DNA of 64,000 nt, taken from positions 124,001-188,000 of the forward strand of contig NZ_JONK01000006.1 in NCBI RefSeq assembly GCF_000711885.1, in the 5' to 3' direction. Made by a program: the position numbers and the translations under genes. Positions 21,489-32,062 of the stretch are shown here, piece by piece; positions within the stretch are counted from its first letter, which is position 1; each line of letters begins with the position of its first letter. The stretch is from Chromobacterium haemolyticum DSM 19808. Its GTDB lineage: Bacteria > Pseudomonadota > Gammaproteobacteria > Burkholderiales > Chromobacteriaceae. The notes beneath the pieces were generated by a model. That model worked only from the letters and a program-made list of their open reading frames with translations. It did not search any database and was not told the origin of the DNA.

Positions 21489-22157
21489 ATGCGCAAGACT
21501 CTATCGCTCGGCCTGCTATTGCTGGCCGCTCTGCCTGCAATGGCTCAGGACGCAGCAGACCCACAAACCTTATTCAGCCTGCCGCTGACCGCGTTCAAAG
21601 CCTCGGACCGCGACGCCTCCCAACGGCTGTACCGTGCACCAGACGCTCAGCTGAACACTTACAAATCCATTGTGGTGGAGCCGCTGTATTTCATGCGCCA
21701 CCAGCCAGACGGCGACTGGCAACTGCTGCAAAGCGGCGAGGAAAACCGGATCGCCGCTTATTTTCAGCGACGGATGACCGAAGAGTTGCATAAGGTCGGC
21801 ATCCCTGTCAGCCGCGAAGCGTTGCCGGACAGCGCCCGCCTGCGCGTGGCGGTCACCGGCATGGCTCAGGAGCGGCCGGGCGTGGAGCCGCTGGACATCT
21901 TGCCGATCAAGGCGGTGTTCAATCTGGGCCGGCTGGCCGCCGGCAAGGAGCCTTATCTGACCAAGGTGGCCAGCATGGGACAATTGGAAGACGCCAATAA
22001 CGGCAAACTGCTGGCCGGCAGCGTCAATCTGCGCAAAAGCGACAAAAGCCGCCAGCGCGGCGAACCAGTCAAATTGGAGAGCCTGGAAAGCCTGATCGAC
22101 GACTGGTGCCGCGATAGCGCCAAACTGCTGGCGCGAGGCATGGCGGTCAAGCCCTGA
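21489..22157 (+). CDS. Exported DUF3313-like protein
   Basis: The protein has 222 aa with a cleavable signal peptide (MRKTLSLGLLLLAALPAMAQ) and no lipobox cysteine. The pattern YKSIVVEPLYFMR near the mature N-terminus, then a folded alpha/beta region ending SLIDDWCRDSAKLLARGM, fits the DUF3313 family of periplasmic or envelope proteins of unknown function. It is divergent from the GH20 gene and convergent with the membrane protein at 22219. Family assignment is from memory of the pattern and is moderate. Confidence 0.65.
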   Translation: MRKTLSLGLLLLAALPAMAQDAADPQTLFSLPLTAFKASDRDASQRLYRAPDAQLNTYKSIVVEPLYFMRHQPDGDWQLLQSGEENRIAAYFQRRMTEELHKVGIPVSREALPDSARLRVAVTGMAQERPGVEPLDILPIKAVFNLGRLAAGKEPYLTKVASMGQLEDANNGKLLAGSVNLRKSDKSRQRGEPVKLESLESLIDDWCRDSAKLLARGMAVKP

Positions 22158-22175
22158 ATAATCTGGGTGCCCAGC

Positions 22176-22206
22176 AAGAGAAACGCCGAGCCCAGAGGCT
22201 CGGCGT
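22176..22206 (-). terminator. Hairpin between convergent genes
   Basis: ACGCCGAGCC (22183-22192) pairs with GGCTCGGCGT (22197-22206). The T-rich side (TTTCTCTT) is on the minus strand, so it should mainly end transcription of the gene at 22219. Confidence 0.75.
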
Positions 22207-22218
22207 GAAGATCGGCGG

Positions 22219-22758
22219 CTAGCGCCAACCGGAGGATGCAGAACCGTAGCGCTGATGGTATCGCTCAAGGAGCGCCAGCACCTCGTCAAAGCTCGCTTGC
22301 AAGGCGCTGGATGAAATGGCGATCGGGCTGCCGTAGCATATTGAATTAAAGCGGCTGAATAGCCGCGCCACCGGCCCCAGCTTGTTCAGATACGCCCCCG
22401 GAGCCCTCACCTTGACGATCAAAAACTGCTGGCCGCGCACCGCCGAAACCTCCCAATCGACAATGTCCGACCAGGGAATCAAGCCTACTGCGATCAGGCT
22501 GGAGTGATCCCACAAACCCTGCGCGTTGAAAATCAGGGCGGGCTTGTCCTCCATGCATTGACGCAGTCCAAACAGGCAGCAGCAGCCAAAGAAAATCATC
22601 GCCGCGCCCCCCGCGCCGTAACGCAGGATCAGGCTGTCTTCGGGGTCGGGCTCGGTCCACATGAAATAGCCGATGACGACAAAGGCCAGTCCGGCGACGA
22701 TCAAGAGCAACACTTTGCCGCCACCGAACTCAATACGCGTCTCATCCATCGCGCTCAT
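22219..22758 (-). CDS. Small membrane protein with C-terminal PH-like domain (STM3941-like)
   Basis: The protein has 179 aa. Two hydrophobic helices (about 15-33 and 48-66) are followed by a soluble domain with the pattern GLWDHSSLIAVGLIPWSDI, which recalls the bacterial PH-like domain of STM3941-type proteins. Function is unknown; it probably faces the cytoplasm. ATG at 22758 is used; a second ATG three codons downstream is possible. It is monocistronic, located between the DUF3313 gene and the pnp terminator. Confidence 0.6.
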   Translation of the reverse strand: MSAMDETRIEFGGGKVLLLIVAGLAFVVIGYFMWTEPDPEDSLILRYGAGGAAMIFFGCCCLFGLRQCMEDKPALIFNAQGLWDHSSLIAVGLIPWSDIVDWEVSAVRGQQFLIVKVRAPGAYLNKLGPVARLFSRFNSICYGSPIAISSSALQASFDEVLALLERYHQRYGSASSGWR

Positions 22759-22769
22759 CTCGCAGTCGT

Positions 22770-22796
22770 AAAAAACCCCCTGCCTTGGCAGGGGGT
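22770..22796 (-). terminator. pnp terminator
   Basis: ACCCCCTGCC and GGCAGGGGGT pair around TT, followed on the minus strand by a run of T (22770-22775). Confidence 0.92.
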
Positions 22797-22843
22797 GATG
22801 CTAGCCGGCGGCCGTTCCGCATCGGAACGGCGCTCAGGCGGGC

Positions 22844-24988
22844 TTACTGGGTTTTCAGGCCGAAGGAGTCGGCAGTTGCCTGCGCGGTCTTGGCTTCTTC
22901 TTCCAGCAAAGCCTTGATGGACAGGCGGATGCGGCCGCGGTCGTCCATTTCGATGGCCTTGACCTTCACTACCTGGCCTTCTTTCAGATAGTCGGCCACA
23001 TTCTTGATGCGCTCGTTGGCGATCTGGGAAATGTGAACCAGACCATCCTTGCCCGGCAGGATGGACACGATGGCGCCTACATTGTTGTCGAGGATCTTGA
23101 CCACGGTGCCTTCGTACACCTTGCCCACTTCCACTTCAACAGTGATCTCTTCGATGCGCTTCTTGGCGGCTTCCGCGCCTTCGTTGCTGATCGAAGCGAT
23201 GGTGATGGTGCCGTCTTCCTCGATGTTGATCTCGCAGCCGGTGTCCTTGGTGATGGAGCGTATGGTTTCACCGCCCTTGCCGATCACTTCGCGGATCTTG
23301 TCCGGGTTGATCTTCATCACGTACAGACGCGGAGCGTGAGCGGACAGCTCTTGCGGGCCGTCCACGGCTTCCTTCATCAGGCCCAGGATGTGCATGCGGC
23401 CTTCCTTGGCCTGATCCAGCGCCACCTGCATGATTTCCTTGGTGATGCCCTGGATCTTGATGTCCATCTGCAGCGCGGTCACGCCTGCGGCGGTACCGGC
23501 GACTTTGAAGTCCATGTCGCCCAGGTGATCTTCATCGCCCAGGATGTCGGTCAGCACCGCGAAGCGATTGCCTTCCAGGATCAGACCCATGGCGATACCA
23601 GCCACGTGCGCCTTCAGCGGCACGCCGGCGGACAGCAGCGACAGGCAGCCGCCGCACACGGAAGCCATCGACGAGGAGCCGTTGGATTCGGTGATTTCCG
23701 ACACCACGCGCATCGAGTAACCGAACTCGGATTCCGGCGGCAACACGGCCACCAGCGCGCGCTTGGCCAGGCGGCCATGGCCGATTTCACGGCGCTTCGG
23801 CGGGCCCATGCGGCCGGCTTCGCCGGTGGAGTACGGCGGGAAGTTGTAGTGCAGCATGAAGCGCTCGGTGTACTCGCCGGCCAGCGCGTCGATGATCTGC
23901 TCGTCCTGCTTGGTGCCCAGGGTGGTCACCACCATGGCTTGGGTTTCGCCACGAGTGAACAGCGCGGAACCGTGGGTGCGCGGCAGCACGTTATTGCGGA
24001 TGCTGATCGGGCGCACGGTGCGGGTGTCGCGACCGTCAATGCGGGCTTCGCCGGCCAGGATCTGACCGCGAACGATCTCAGCTTCCAGACCCTTGAAGAT
24101 GCCCTTGATCTCATTGGCCTTCAGGGTATCGGTGTTTTCGTTGATCAGGCTGGACTTAACCGCGTCCCAGGCTTCGTTGATCGCCACGGTGCGGGCTTGC
24201 TTCTGACGCAAGCGGAAAGCGTTGGCCAGTTGCTCGCCGGCGATGGCGCGCACTTGGGCGATCAGCTCTTCATTGGCAACCGGAGCGGCCCAGTCGAACA
24301 TCACCGGATTCACTTCGTCGGCCAGTTCGTTGATGGCCTTGATCGCGGCTTGCATTTGCTCGTGGCCAAACACCACGGCGCCCAGCATCACGGCTTCCGG
24401 CAGCTCTTTGGCTTCGGACTCCACCATCAGCACCGCGCGCTCGGTACCGGCAACCACCAAGTCCATTTCGGAGGCGGCCAGCTCGGTGCGGGTCGGGTTC
24501 AGGATGTATTCGCCATTGGCGTAGCCAACGCGCGCGGCGCCGATCGGGCCGGCGAACGGCAGGCCGGAAATGGCCAGAGCGGCGGAAGCGCCGATCATCG
24601 CCGGGATGTCGGAATCCACTTCCGGGTTCAGCGACATCACGGTGGCGACGATTTGCACGTCGTGGAAGAAGCCTTCCGGGAACAGCGGGCGGATCGGACG
24701 ATCGATCAGGCGGCTGGTCAGCACTTCCTTCTCGGACTGCTTGCCTTCGCGCTTGAAGAAGCCGCCTGGGATCTTGCCTGCGGCGTAGGTGCGCTCGAGG
24801 TAGTCCACGGTCAGCGGGAAGAAGTCCTGGCCCGGCTTGACGTTCTTGCCGCCAACCACGGAGACCAGCACCACGGTGTCTTCAACGGTGACGATGACGG
24901 AGCCGGACGCCTGGCGTGCGACTTCGCCGGTTTCCAGAGTCACGGTATGACGGCCGTACTGGAAAGACTTAGTGATTTTATTGAACAC
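22844..24988 (-). CDS. pnp: Polynucleotide phosphorylase
   Basis: The protein has 714 aa. It degrades RNA 3'-to-5' with phosphate, and works in the degradosome and in cold adaptation. Two RNase PH domains (about 1-230 and 310-545) are followed by a KH domain ([12 protein letters not shown]) and an S1 domain ([20 protein letters not shown]). The active-site region [19 protein letters not shown] is intact. The start is a GTG at 24988 with AGGGA upstream. It is the last gene of the rimP-to-pnp block, preceded by rpsO, its terminator and a long leader hairpin that probably mediates RNase III control. Confidence 0.97.
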   Translation of the reverse strand: MFNKITKSFQYGRHTVTLETGEVARQASGSVIVTVEDTVVLVSVVGGKNVKPGQDFFPLTVDYLERTYAAGKIPGGFFKREGKQSEKEVLTSRLIDRPIRPLFPEGFFHDVQIVATVMSLNPEVDSDIPAMIGASAALAISGLPFAGPIGAARVGYANGEYILNPTRTELAASEMDLVVAGTERAVLMVESEAKELPEAVMLGAVVFGHEQMQAAIKAINELADEVNPVMFDWAAPVANEELIAQVRAIAGEQLANAFRLRQKQARTVAINEAWDAVKSSLINENTDTLKANEIKGIFKGLEAEIVRGQILAGEARIDGRDTRTVRPISIRNNVLPRTHGSALFTRGETQAMVVTTLGTKQDEQIIDALAGEYTERFMLHYNFPPYSTGEAGRMGPPKRREIGHGRLAKRALVAVLPPESEFGYSMRVVSEITESNGSSSMASVCGGCLSLLSAGVPLKAHVAGIAMGLILEGNRFAVLTDILGDEDHLGDMDFKVAGTAAGVTALQMDIKIQGITKEIMQVALDQAKEGRMHILGLMKEAVDGPQELSAHAPRLYVMKINPDKIREVIGKGGETIRSITKDTGCEINIEEDGTITIASISNEGAEAAKKRIEEITVEVEVGKVYEGTVVKILDNNVGAIVSILPGKDGLVHISQIANERIKNVADYLKEGQVVKVKAIEMDDRGRIRLSIKALLEEEAKTAQATADSFGLKTQ

Positions 24989-25036
24989 AGGGTTTCCCTA
25001 TTTCTTGGTGTGTGACAAATAATCGCAAGCCGAAAA

Positions 25037-25107
25037 AACAACGGGAACCCCTAAAAATTCTGACCAAGGCATATGGATCCGAATTTTTAGAGGCTCCCCC
25101 CGTTGTT
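25037..25107 (-). promoter_or_regulatory. Long stem-loop in the pnp leader, probable RNase III site
   Basis: Left arm 25037-25060 (AACAACGGG...CTAAAAATTC) and right arm 25081-25107 (GAATTTTTAG...CCCGTTGTT) are near-perfect inverted repeats around a 20-nt loop. On the minus strand it lies between rpsO and the pnp start. E. coli pnp has an RNase III-cleaved stem in the same position. Confidence 0.75.
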
Positions 25108-25140
25108 ACAGCAGTAATGCTCGCGATCTTGATGCGGCAT

Positions 25141-25170
25141 GAAAAAGTCGCAGCACGCTGCGACTTTTCC
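25141..25170 (-). terminator. rpsO terminator
   Basis: AAAAGTCGCAG (25143-25153) pairs with CTGCGACTTTT (25158-25168), with A and T at the stem base on both strands; it follows the rpsO stop on the minus strand. Confidence 0.85.
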
Positions 25171-25181
25171 AAAACCCAACC

Positions 25182-25451
25182 TTACTTGCGCAGACCCAGA
25201 CGGGCGATCAATGCGCGATAGCTATCGGCATCGGTGCGCTTCAGGTAATCCAGCAGACGACGACGGCGGCTAACCAGCTTCAACAGACCACGACGGCTGT
25301 GGTGATCCTTGGTGTTGGCTTTGAAGTGCGGGGTCAGGTCGTTGATGCGAGCGGTCAACAGAGCCACTTGCACTTCGGACGAACCGGTGTCGCCTTCGCT
25401 GCGCTGGAAGTCTTTAACGATGTCTGCTTTTTGAGCGGCGGTCATTGCCAT
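25182..25451 (-). CDS. rpsO: 30S ribosomal protein S15
   Basis: The protein has 89 aa, exactly the usual length when the ATG at 25451 ([10 protein letters not shown]) is used; GGAG lies 10 nt upstream. [16 protein letters not shown] and [10 protein letters not shown] with the basic [12 protein letters not shown] segment are diagnostic. It binds 16S rRNA at the three-way junction in the central domain and helps early 30S assembly. It is followed by a terminator and the pnp leader, the common rpsO-pnp order. Confidence 0.98.
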   Translation of the reverse strand: MAMTAAQKADIVKDFQRSEGDTGSSEVQVALLTARINDLTPHFKANTKDHHSRRGLLKLVSRRRRLLDYLKRTDADSYRALIARLGLRK

Positions 25452-25571
25452 TTTGGGGTAACTCCAAATTATCAGTAGGGGTTTTTCAACCCGACAAGTG
25501 CAGCGAGCAAGCAAGGCCGAAACCCCGACAACCCATCAACACTCCGGTTGCGGCCCTAAGGCCGCCGGCGT

Positions 25572-26495
25572 TCAAGACGTTGCCGCCTTGCTCGCCAGGA
25601 GCCGGATCGGATGCAGGCGACCATCGTCGCGCGCCTCGCCCAGCCCCAGAAATTCCCGGCTTCCCTCGCGGTAAATCCGGAAACGCTGCATTTTCGCACA
25701 TTTTTCGGCAAAACGCACGGGCTGCCCGTGCATGAATTTACCGGCTTCGTCGGCGGCCAACTCAGCTTCCGGCAGATGGCGCACCAGGATGTCCGCCGGC
25801 AGCAGCAAAGCCTCCCGCTGCGGCATGTCCAACGCCTCGATGTCGGTCAGCTGCAAGGCCTCGTCCAGGGAAAAACCGCCAGTGGCGGTACGGCGCAAAC
25901 CGGTCAAATGCGCGCCGCAGCCCAAGGCTTCGCCGATGTCGCAGGCCAGGGTGCGGATATACGTGCCCTTGCTGCACAGCACCTCGATCACAGCGGTGTC
26001 GCCGTCCAGGCTGATCAGCTCCAGCCGGCGAATATTCACCCGCCGCGCCTCGCGTTCAATCTCAATGCCGGCGCGCGCATACTCGTATAAGGGCTTGCCC
26101 TGATGCTTGAGCGCCGAATACATCGGCGGCACCTGAGAGATTTCGCCTCGGAACGCCGCCATCGCCGCCAGCAAGCCCTCGCGGTCGAAAGCCATCGGGC
26201 GCTCGGACACTACCTCGCCCTCTACGTCCCCCGTGGTGGTGACCACGCCAAACTTCACCGTGGCGCGATACCCCTTGTCCGCATCCAGCAAATAGGAGGA
26301 AAACTTGGTCGCCTCGCCCAGGCACACCGGCAACAGGCCGGTGGCCAGCGGATCCAACACACCGGTATGGCCGGCCTTGGCGGCGTTCAGCAGCCAGCGC
26401 GCCTTTTGCAAGGCGCCGTTGCTGGAGATGTCGTAGGGCTTGTCGATCAGCAGCACGCCGTCTATCTGTCGGCGATTGCTGCGCGGCTTGCTCAT
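25572..26495 (-). CDS. truB: tRNA pseudouridine-55 synthase
   Basis: The protein has 307 aa. It makes pseudouridine 55 in the T-loop of tRNAs. The catalytic aspartate is in GHTGVLDPLATG; YSALKHQGKPLYEYAR and the RNA-binding loop CSKGTYIRTLACDIG are conserved, and the C-terminal extension is a degenerate PUA-like domain. Its ATG overlaps the rbfA stop (ATGA), so translation is probably coupled. Confidence 0.97.
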   Translation of the reverse strand: MSKPRSNRRQIDGVLLIDKPYDISSNGALQKARWLLNAAKAGHTGVLDPLATGLLPVCLGEATKFSSYLLDADKGYRATVKFGVVTTTGDVEGEVVSERPMAFDREGLLAAMAAFRGEISQVPPMYSALKHQGKPLYEYARAGIEIEREARRVNIRRLELISLDGDTAVIEVLCSKGTYIRTLACDIGEALGCGAHLTGLRRTATGGFSLDEALQLTDIEALDMPQREALLLPADILVRHLPEAELAADEAGKFMHGQPVRFAEKCAKMQRFRIYREGSREFLGLGEARDDGRLHPIRLLASKAATS

Positions 26496-26911
26496 TCCTT
26501 GCCCTCGGCGCCGTCCTCGCTGGACGGGGCTTCCTGGCCGCCGAATTTTTCGGCGTCCTCGCGCGCCACCTGATTGATCAGGCTGGTCATGTGCATGCCG
26601 CGCTCCACCGATTCGTCATAGACGAAATGCAGCTGCGGCGTGGTGAAGATCTTGATGCTGCGGCCCAATTCGGAACGCAGATAGCCGGCGGAGCTTTCCA
26701 GCGCTTCCTGTGTCGCTTCCCGCGTCTTCTCGTCCATCACGGTGTAGAACACCTTGGCGTGCGAGTAGTCCCGGGTCACTTGCACCAGGGTGATGGTGAT
26801 CCAGCCTGCGCGCGGATCTTTCAAACCCTTGCGGGTCAGTTCCGCCAATTCGCGCTGAATCTGTTCAGCGATGCGGTCGGAACGGGAGAAACCTTTTTTG
26901 GCTTTTGCCAT
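26492..26911 (-). CDS. rbfA: 30S ribosome-binding factor A
   Basis: The protein has 139 aa from the ATG at 26911, which follows GGAAGTGAT; the open frame upstream lacks a site. It is a KH-fold protein that helps late maturation of the 16S rRNA 5' end. The N-terminal helix SRSDRIAEQIQRELAELTRK and the strand ITLVQVTRDYSHAKVFYTVM are typical. The acidic tail is not conserved. It overlaps truB and follows infB after about 170 bp. Confidence 0.96.
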   Translation of the reverse strand: MAKAKKGFSRSDRIAEQIQRELAELTRKGLKDPRAGWITITLVQVTRDYSHAKVFYTVMDEKTREATQEALESSAGYLRSELGRSIKIFTTPQLHFVYDESVERGMHMTSLINQVAREDAEKFGGQEAPSSEDGAEGKE

Positions 26912-27080
26912 ATCACTTCCAATCAACTTTGCGCGGCGTCGCCGCCGCTCAAGGCCACGAAACCCACGAAATGACACGGCCTGGGCCGCCATGTCATTTC
27001 GTGGTTTTCGCGGCGAAATTAAAAAAGGCGAGCGCCCGCCGACCTCACGGTCAGACCGGCGCCCGCCCCTGGCGTCTCGC

Positions 27081-30008
27081 TTACAGAGAGCGCGCCACTT
27101 CCACGATTTCGAACGCTTCCAGCTGGTCGCCTTCTTGGATGTCGTTGAAGTTTTTCAGCATCAGGCCGCATTCGTAGCCCTGCTTCACTTCCTTCACGTC
27201 GTCCTTGAAGCGCTTCAGGGAGTCCAGTTCGCCGGTATGCACCACCACGTGGTTGCGGATCAGACGGATCGAAGCAGTGCGCTTGATCATGCCGTCGGTC
27301 ACCATGCAACCCGCGATATTGCCCACCTTGGACACCGGGATCACCTGACGGATTTCCACCGTGCCCAGGATCTGCTCTTTCTTCTCCGGAGCCAACATGC
27401 CGGACAAGGCCGCTTTCACTTCGTCCACCGCATCATAGATGATGTTGTAGTAGCGGATGTCCACGCCTTCGCTCTCCGCCAGCTTGCGGGCGGCGGCGTC
27501 GGCACGGGTGTTGAAGCCGATCACGATGGCCTTGGAGGCGATCGCCAGGTTGACGTCGGATTCCGAGATGCCGCCCACGCCGGAGTGCAGGATGCCCACG
27601 CGCACTTCGTCGGTGGACAGCTTTTGCAAGCTGCCGGCCAGCGCTTCGTAAGAACCTTGCATATCGGCCTTGATGATGATGGACAGGGTTTGCACCTCGC
27701 CCTCCGCCATCTGCGCGAACATATTTTCCAGCTTGGCCGCCTGCTGCTTGGCCAGACGCACGTCGCGGAACTTGCCGGCGCGGAACAAGGCGATTTCACG
27801 CGCCTTCTTCTCGTCGGTCAGCACCATCGCGTCCTCGCCGGCCTGCGGCACGTCGGACAGACCCAGGATTTCCACCGGAATCGCCGGACCGGCGGATTCG
27901 ATGGCCTTGCCGTTTTCGTCCATCATGGCGCGAACGCGACCGAAAGCGGTGCCAGCCAGGACCACGTCGCCCTTCTTCAGGGTGCCGGACTGCACCAGCA
28001 GCGTGGCCACCGGGCCGCGGCCCTTGTCGAGACGAGCCTCGACGATGATGCCCTTGGCCGGGGCGTCCACCGGAGCTTTCAGCTCCAGGACTTCGGCTTG
28101 CAGCAGAATGGCTTCCAGCAGCGCGTCGATGTTCAGGCCCATCTTGGCCGACACTTCAACGAACTGGGTGTCGCCGCCCCAGTCTTCCGGCACCACTTCG
28201 TGCGATACCAGTTCCTGGCGGATGCGCTCTACGTTGGCGCCCTGCTTGTCGATCTTGTTCACCGCCACCACCATCGGCACCTTGGCCGCTTTGGCATGGT
28301 GAATGGCTTCGATGGTTTGCGGCATCACGCCGTCATCGGCCGCCACCACCAGCACCACGATGTCGGTGGCTTTGGCGCCGCGGGCACGCATCGCGGTAAA
28401 CGCTTCGTGACCCGGGGTATCCAGGAAGGTGATCATGCCGCGCGGGGTTTCCACGTGGTAGGCGCCAATGTGTTGGGTAATGCCGCCGGCTTCGCCCGCG
28501 GCGACCTTGGCGCGGCGGATGTAGTCCAGCAGCGAGGTCTTGCCGTGGTCGACGTGACCCATCACGGTCACCACCGGGGAGCGCGGCAACTCGGCCATTT
28601 CCACGGTTTCGCCGCCGCCCAGCTCCAGATAGGCTTCCGGATCGTCGGCCTGAGCGGCCTTCGGCACATGGCCCATTTCTTCCACCACGATCATCGCGGT
28701 TTCCTGGTCCAGCACCTGGTTGATGGTTACCATCATGCCCATTTTCATCAGCGCTTTGATCACCTCAACGGCCTTAACGGCCATCTTGTGCGCCAAGTCG
28801 GCAACGGAAATGGTTTCCGGCACCAGCACTTCGTGCACGATCGGTTCAGTCGGCGCTTGGAAAGCGTGCTGATTGTTCTGCTTGTGACGGTTTTTGCCGC
28901 CGCGGGATTTCCAGTCGTTGCCGGCATCGCCGCCCTTGGTCCTCAGACCGCGGCCGCCCTTCTTGCCTTCATCCCAGCGATCGCCGCCCTTCTTGTTGCC
29001 GCCGCCCTTCTTGGCGTCGGGACGGCCGGCCACCGTGGCCGGAACCACAGGAGCGCCGGGCGCGCCGGCTGCAGCCGGACGCGGACCGCGGTTGTCGCCC
29101 GCCGGACGCGGACCACGGTTATCGCCTGCCGGGCGCGGGCCACGATTGTCGCCAGCCGGACGCGGGCCGCGGTTATCGCCTGCCGGGCGCGGGCCGCGAT
29201 TGTCGCCCGTCGGGCGCGGACCGCGGTTGTCGCCTGCCGGACGACGATCGTCGCGACGCGGTTCGTCACGGCGCGCCGGCTCCGCGGCGCGTACCGGCTC
29301 GGGAGCCGGCGGCGGCGGAGGCGGCTGCAGCGCGGCCTGGCGGGCAGCCTGACGGCGTTCTTCGCGCTCGATCTTTTCGCGCATCAGCGCTTCCTGACGG
29401 GCGCGGAACGCGGCTTGACGCTTTTCTTCCGCTTCGCGGGCGGCAATCTCTTCCGGAGTCAGGATGGACGCCACGGTGGGACGCTGCGCCGGCGCGGCCG
29501 GCTTGGGAGCGGCCGGCTTGGCGGCTTCCTGACGCGGCGCTTCCGCCGGCTTGGACTCGGGCTTGGCTTCCGCCGCTTTCGGAGCGGGTTCCGGCTTAGG
29601 CTCGGGCTTGGCTTCCGCTTTCGGCTCGGGCTTGGCCTCTACCACCGGCGCCGGTTCCGGCGCCTTCACCGGCTCGGCCGGCCGGGATTCCGCCGCGGCG
29701 GCGGGCTGAGCCGCGGACGCCTCTTCCGGGCGCACCACGAAACGCTTCTTGCGGGTCTCCACCTTGACGGTGCTGCCGTCGGCGGTCTTGATCTCGCTGG
29801 TAGACTTGCGCGTCAGGGCGATGCGCGACTCTTCGTCGCGCGCGCCGTGGGAACGCTTCAGATAGTCTAGAAGCTGGGTCTTGTCTTGCGCGGATAGCGC
29901 GTCATCCGGCGAACGCTTGCTCACGCCCGCCGCGCCCAGCTGCTCCAGCAGGCGCTCCGGAGTGAGATTCAGCTCACTGGCAAATTGTTTTACGTTTGTC
30001 AAAACCAT
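27081..30008 (-). CDS. infB: Translation initiation factor IF-2
   Basis: The protein has 975 aa. It brings fMet-tRNA to the 30S subunit and promotes subunit joining. The G domain shows [17 protein letters not shown] and NKIDK, followed by the C-terminal beta-barrel domains. An IF2-N domain ([20 protein letters not shown]) leads into a long disordered stretch rich in Ala, Pro, Glu and Arg. This includes six tandem GDNRGPRPA units encoded at 29074-29235. ATG at 30008 has GGGAAGACGC upstream. It sits 39 bp after nusA in the conserved operon. Confidence 0.98.
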   Translation of the reverse strand: MVLTNVKQFASELNLTPERLLEQLGAAGVSKRSPDDALSAQDKTQLLDYLKRSHGARDEESRIALTRKSTSEIKTADGSTVKVETRKKRFVVRPEEASAAQPAAAAESRPAEPVKAPEPAPVVEAKPEPKAEAKPEPKPEPAPKAAEAKPESKPAEAPRQEAAKPAAPKPAAPAQRPTVASILTPEEIAAREAEEKRQAAFRARQEALMREKIEREERRQAARQAALQPPPPPPAPEPVRAAEPARRDEPRRDDRRPAGDNRGPRPTGDNRGPRPAGDNRGPRPAGDNRGPRPAGDNRGPRPAGDNRGPRPAAAGAPGAPVVPATVAGRPDAKKGGGNKKGGDRWDEGKKGGRGLRTKGGDAGNDWKSRGGKNRHKQNNQHAFQAPTEPIVHEVLVPETISVADLAHKMAVKAVEVIKALMKMGMMVTINQVLDQETAMIVVEEMGHVPKAAQADDPEAYLELGGGETVEMAELPRSPVVTVMGHVDHGKTSLLDYIRRAKVAAGEAGGITQHIGAYHVETPRGMITFLDTPGHEAFTAMRARGAKATDIVVLVVAADDGVMPQTIEAIHHAKAAKVPMVVAVNKIDKQGANVERIRQELVSHEVVPEDWGGDTQFVEVSAKMGLNIDALLEAILLQAEVLELKAPVDAPAKGIIVEARLDKGRGPVATLLVQSGTLKKGDVVLAGTAFGRVRAMMDENGKAIESAGPAIPVEILGLSDVPQAGEDAMVLTDEKKAREIALFRAGKFRDVRLAKQQAAKLENMFAQMAEGEVQTLSIIIKADMQGSYEALAGSLQKLSTDEVRVGILHSGVGGISESDVNLAIASKAIVIGFNTRADAAARKLAESEGVDIRYYNIIYDAVDEVKAALSGMLAPEKKEQILGTVEIRQVIPVSKVGNIAGCMVTDGMIKRTASIRLIRNHVVVHTGELDSLKRFKDDVKEVKQGYECGLMLKNFNDIQEGDQLEAFEIVEVARSL
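29074..29235 (-). repeat. Six in-frame 27-bp tandem repeats inside infB
   Basis: Six units encode GDNRGPRPA (one with T for A) in the disordered part of IF-2. Units differ at synonymous third positions (ACC/GCC, GTTG/TTA), so the repeat is old or subject to drift but kept in frame. Confidence 0.95.
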
Positions 30009-30047
30009 GCGTCTTCCCAAATTCTGTAAATTCTTTCCGGACAGGCC

Positions 30048-31526
30048 TTACTGGTCGAACCAGTGCTCGCGCGCCTTCATGATGACGGCGCGGGCGGTCT
30101 CGGCTTCCATGCCGGTCATGTCCACCAGATCGTCCACGGCCAAATCGGCCAGGTCGTCGCGGGTGATCACGCCGCCTTCGGCCAGCTTGCGAACCAGCTC
30201 GGCGTCCAGGCCCTCGATATCGCGCAGGCCATCGGAAACGCTTTCCACCTTTTCTTCGGACGCAATAGCCTGTGTTAAAAGAGCGTCACGTGCGCGGCTG
30301 CGCAGATCGTTGACCAGCTCCTCGTCAAACCCTTCAATCTCCAGCATTTCCGCAATTGGCACATAAGCCACTTCTTCCAAAGCGGCAAAGCCTTCTTGCA
30401 CCAGTACGGTGGCGACATCCTCGCTCACGCCCAGGGCGCTCACGAACAGATCCCGCACGGCGGCGTCTTCCGCCTGGTGCTTCTCTTCAGCCTCGGCAAC
30501 GGTCATGATGTTGAGGTACCAGCCGGTCAATTCGGCGGCCAGCTTGACGTTCTGGCCGCTACGGCCGATGGCCAGCGCCAGCTGTTCCTCTTCCACCACC
30601 ACGTCCATGCTGTGGTTGTCTTCATCCACCATGATGCGGCTGACCTCGGCCGGCGACAGCGCGTTGATCACGAACTGAGCCGGTTCCGGCGCCCACAGCA
30701 CGATGTCGATGCGCTCGCCGCCCAGCTCCTGACTGACCGACTGAACGCGCGAACCGCGCATGCCGATGCAGGTGCCCTGCGGGTCGATGCGCGCGTCGTT
30801 GGCTTTAACCGCGATCTTGGCGCGCATGCCGGCATCGCGCACGGCGGCCTTGATCTCCAGCAGGCCTTCGTCGATTTCCGGCACTTCCAGCTCAAACAGC
30901 TTGGTCAGGAAATCCGGAGAGGTGCGCGACAGCACCAGCTGCGGGCCGCGACCCAAACGATCGATGCGCAACAGGAAGGCCTTGACGCGGTCGCCCACGC
31001 GCAGGTTTTCCTTGGGGATCATCTGATCGCGCGGCAGCACCGCTTCCAGCTTGCCGCATTCTACGATGGCGTTGCCCCGCTCGATGCGCTTGATGGTGCC
31101 GGTCACAAGGTGCTCGCGGCGCTGCAGGAACTCGTTCAGCAGCTGCTCGCGCTCAGCGTCGCGGATGCGTTGCAGGATCACTTGTTTGGCGGTTTGAGCG
31201 CCGATACGGCCAAACTCCACCGCTTCCATCGGTTCTTCGATGAACGCGCCCACTTCAATGCGCGGATCGCGCTCACGCGCGTCGATTACGCCGATTTCCT
31301 TGCTTTCCGATTCCAGCAGCTCGTCCTCCACCACCAACCAGCGGCGGAAGGTCTGGTATTGGCCGCTGTGACGGTCGATTTCGACGCGCACGTCCATCTC
31401 GTCATCGGTAAACTTTTTCTTGGTTGCCGAGGCAAGCGCCATCTCAAGGGCGGAAAACACCACATCCTTGCTGACATTCTTTTCGCTCGCCAGGGCATCC
31501 ACCAGCAAAAAAATCTCGCGACTCAT
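30048..31526 (-). CDS. nusA: Transcription elongation/termination factor NusA
   Basis: The protein has 492 aa. The N-terminal RNA-polymerase-binding domain ([20 protein letters not shown]), S1, KH1 ([20 protein letters not shown]) and KH2 domains are followed by two C-terminal acidic helix-hairpin-helix repeats ([12 protein letters not shown] and [10 protein letters not shown] regions). It modulates pausing, intrinsic termination and antitermination. GGAGAGGAATGA precedes the ATG. It is the second gene of the rimP-nusA-infB block. Confidence 0.98.
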   Translation of the reverse strand: MSREIFLLVDALASEKNVSKDVVFSALEMALASATKKKFTDDEMDVRVEIDRHSGQYQTFRRWLVVEDELLESESKEIGVIDARERDPRIEVGAFIEEPMEAVEFGRIGAQTAKQVILQRIRDAEREQLLNEFLQRREHLVTGTIKRIERGNAIVECGKLEAVLPRDQMIPKENLRVGDRVKAFLLRIDRLGRGPQLVLSRTSPDFLTKLFELEVPEIDEGLLEIKAAVRDAGMRAKIAVKANDARIDPQGTCIGMRGSRVQSVSQELGGERIDIVLWAPEPAQFVINALSPAEVSRIMVDEDNHSMDVVVEEEQLALAIGRSGQNVKLAAELTGWYLNIMTVAEAEEKHQAEDAAVRDLFVSALGVSEDVATVLVQEGFAALEEVAYVPIAEMLEIEGFDEELVNDLRSRARDALLTQAIASEEKVESVSDGLRDIEGLDAELVRKLAEGGVITRDDLADLAVDDLVDMTGMEAETARAVIMKAREHWFDQ

Positions 31527-31578
31527 TCATTCCTCTCCGATTTTTGTCCTTTTGCGTGGCTTTATGGCCGTCCAGACA

Positions 31579-32004
31579 TCAAAACTCAGGCTCCAGCCTG
31601 GCTTTGTCGATATTGGCAAACGGAATTGCCACGATACGGCCATCCACATCCAGCTTCACAGAGTCTTCCTCGACCCCGGCAAGACGACCGGTAAATTTCT
31701 TCTGCTGCTCGATCGGCATGCGCGTCTTGATCTTGGCAAGCTTTCCGGCGAAGCGGACGAAATCAGCCTCTTTCTTCAGCGGACGGTCCAAGCCCGGCGA
31801 AGATACTTCGAGTCGCTCGTAGTCGATGTTCTCGACCATGAAAAGGCGGGTAAAGTGATTGCTCACCTGGACGCAATCTTCCACGGTGATGCCACCCGGC
31901 TTGTCGATAAAAACGCGAAAACCGCCCCCCGGGGTCATTTCGAAATCGACCAACTCATAGCCGAGACCCGGCAGGGTGCTGTCCAGCAGCAAACGAACAT
32001 CCAT
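31579..32004 (-). CDS. rimP: Ribosome maturation factor RimP
   Basis: The protein has 141 aa from the ATG at 32004, preceded by GGAAAAAGC; a GTG at 32016 in frame would add four residues. RimP aids assembly of the 30S head. [24 protein letters not shown] and the strongly conserved [20 protein letters not shown] are present. It is the first gene of the operon. A terminator-like hairpin lies only 16 nt upstream of its start, which suggests transcript attenuation. Confidence 0.96.
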   Translation of the reverse strand: MDVRLLLDSTLPGLGYELVDFEMTPGGGFRVFIDKPGGITVEDCVQVSNHFTRLFMVENIDYERLEVSSPGLDRPLKKEADFVRFAGKLAKIKTRMPIEQQKKFTGRLAGVEEDSVKLDVDGRIVAIPFANIDKARLEPEF

Positions 32005-32019
32005 TGCTTTTTCCACAAA

Positions 32020-32042
32020 TAAAAAATGGGCGAAACGCCCAT
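32020..32042 (-). terminator. Terminator-like hairpin in the rimP leader
   Basis: ATGGGCG (32026-32032) pairs with CGCCCAT (32036-32042), followed on the minus strand by six T (32025-32020). The hairpin ends just before the rimP ribosome-binding site, so it could attenuate the operon rather than end an upstream gene. Confidence 0.6.
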
Positions 32043-32056
32043 CCCTAACCGACGCG

Positions 32057-32062
32057 ATTGTA
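32057..32062 (-). promoter_or_regulatory. Possible -10 box of the rimP-nusA-infB operon
   Basis: The minus strand reads GGTTACAAT, giving a -10-like TACAAT; the -35 region is T-rich but poor. It would place the start near 32050, only a few bases before the hairpin at 32020-32042. Confidence 0.35.

Noticed and set aside
29074-29235. Regular 27-bp repeats as a CRISPR array
   Set aside because: Units are contiguous without spacers, in frame in infB, and encode a repeated peptide.
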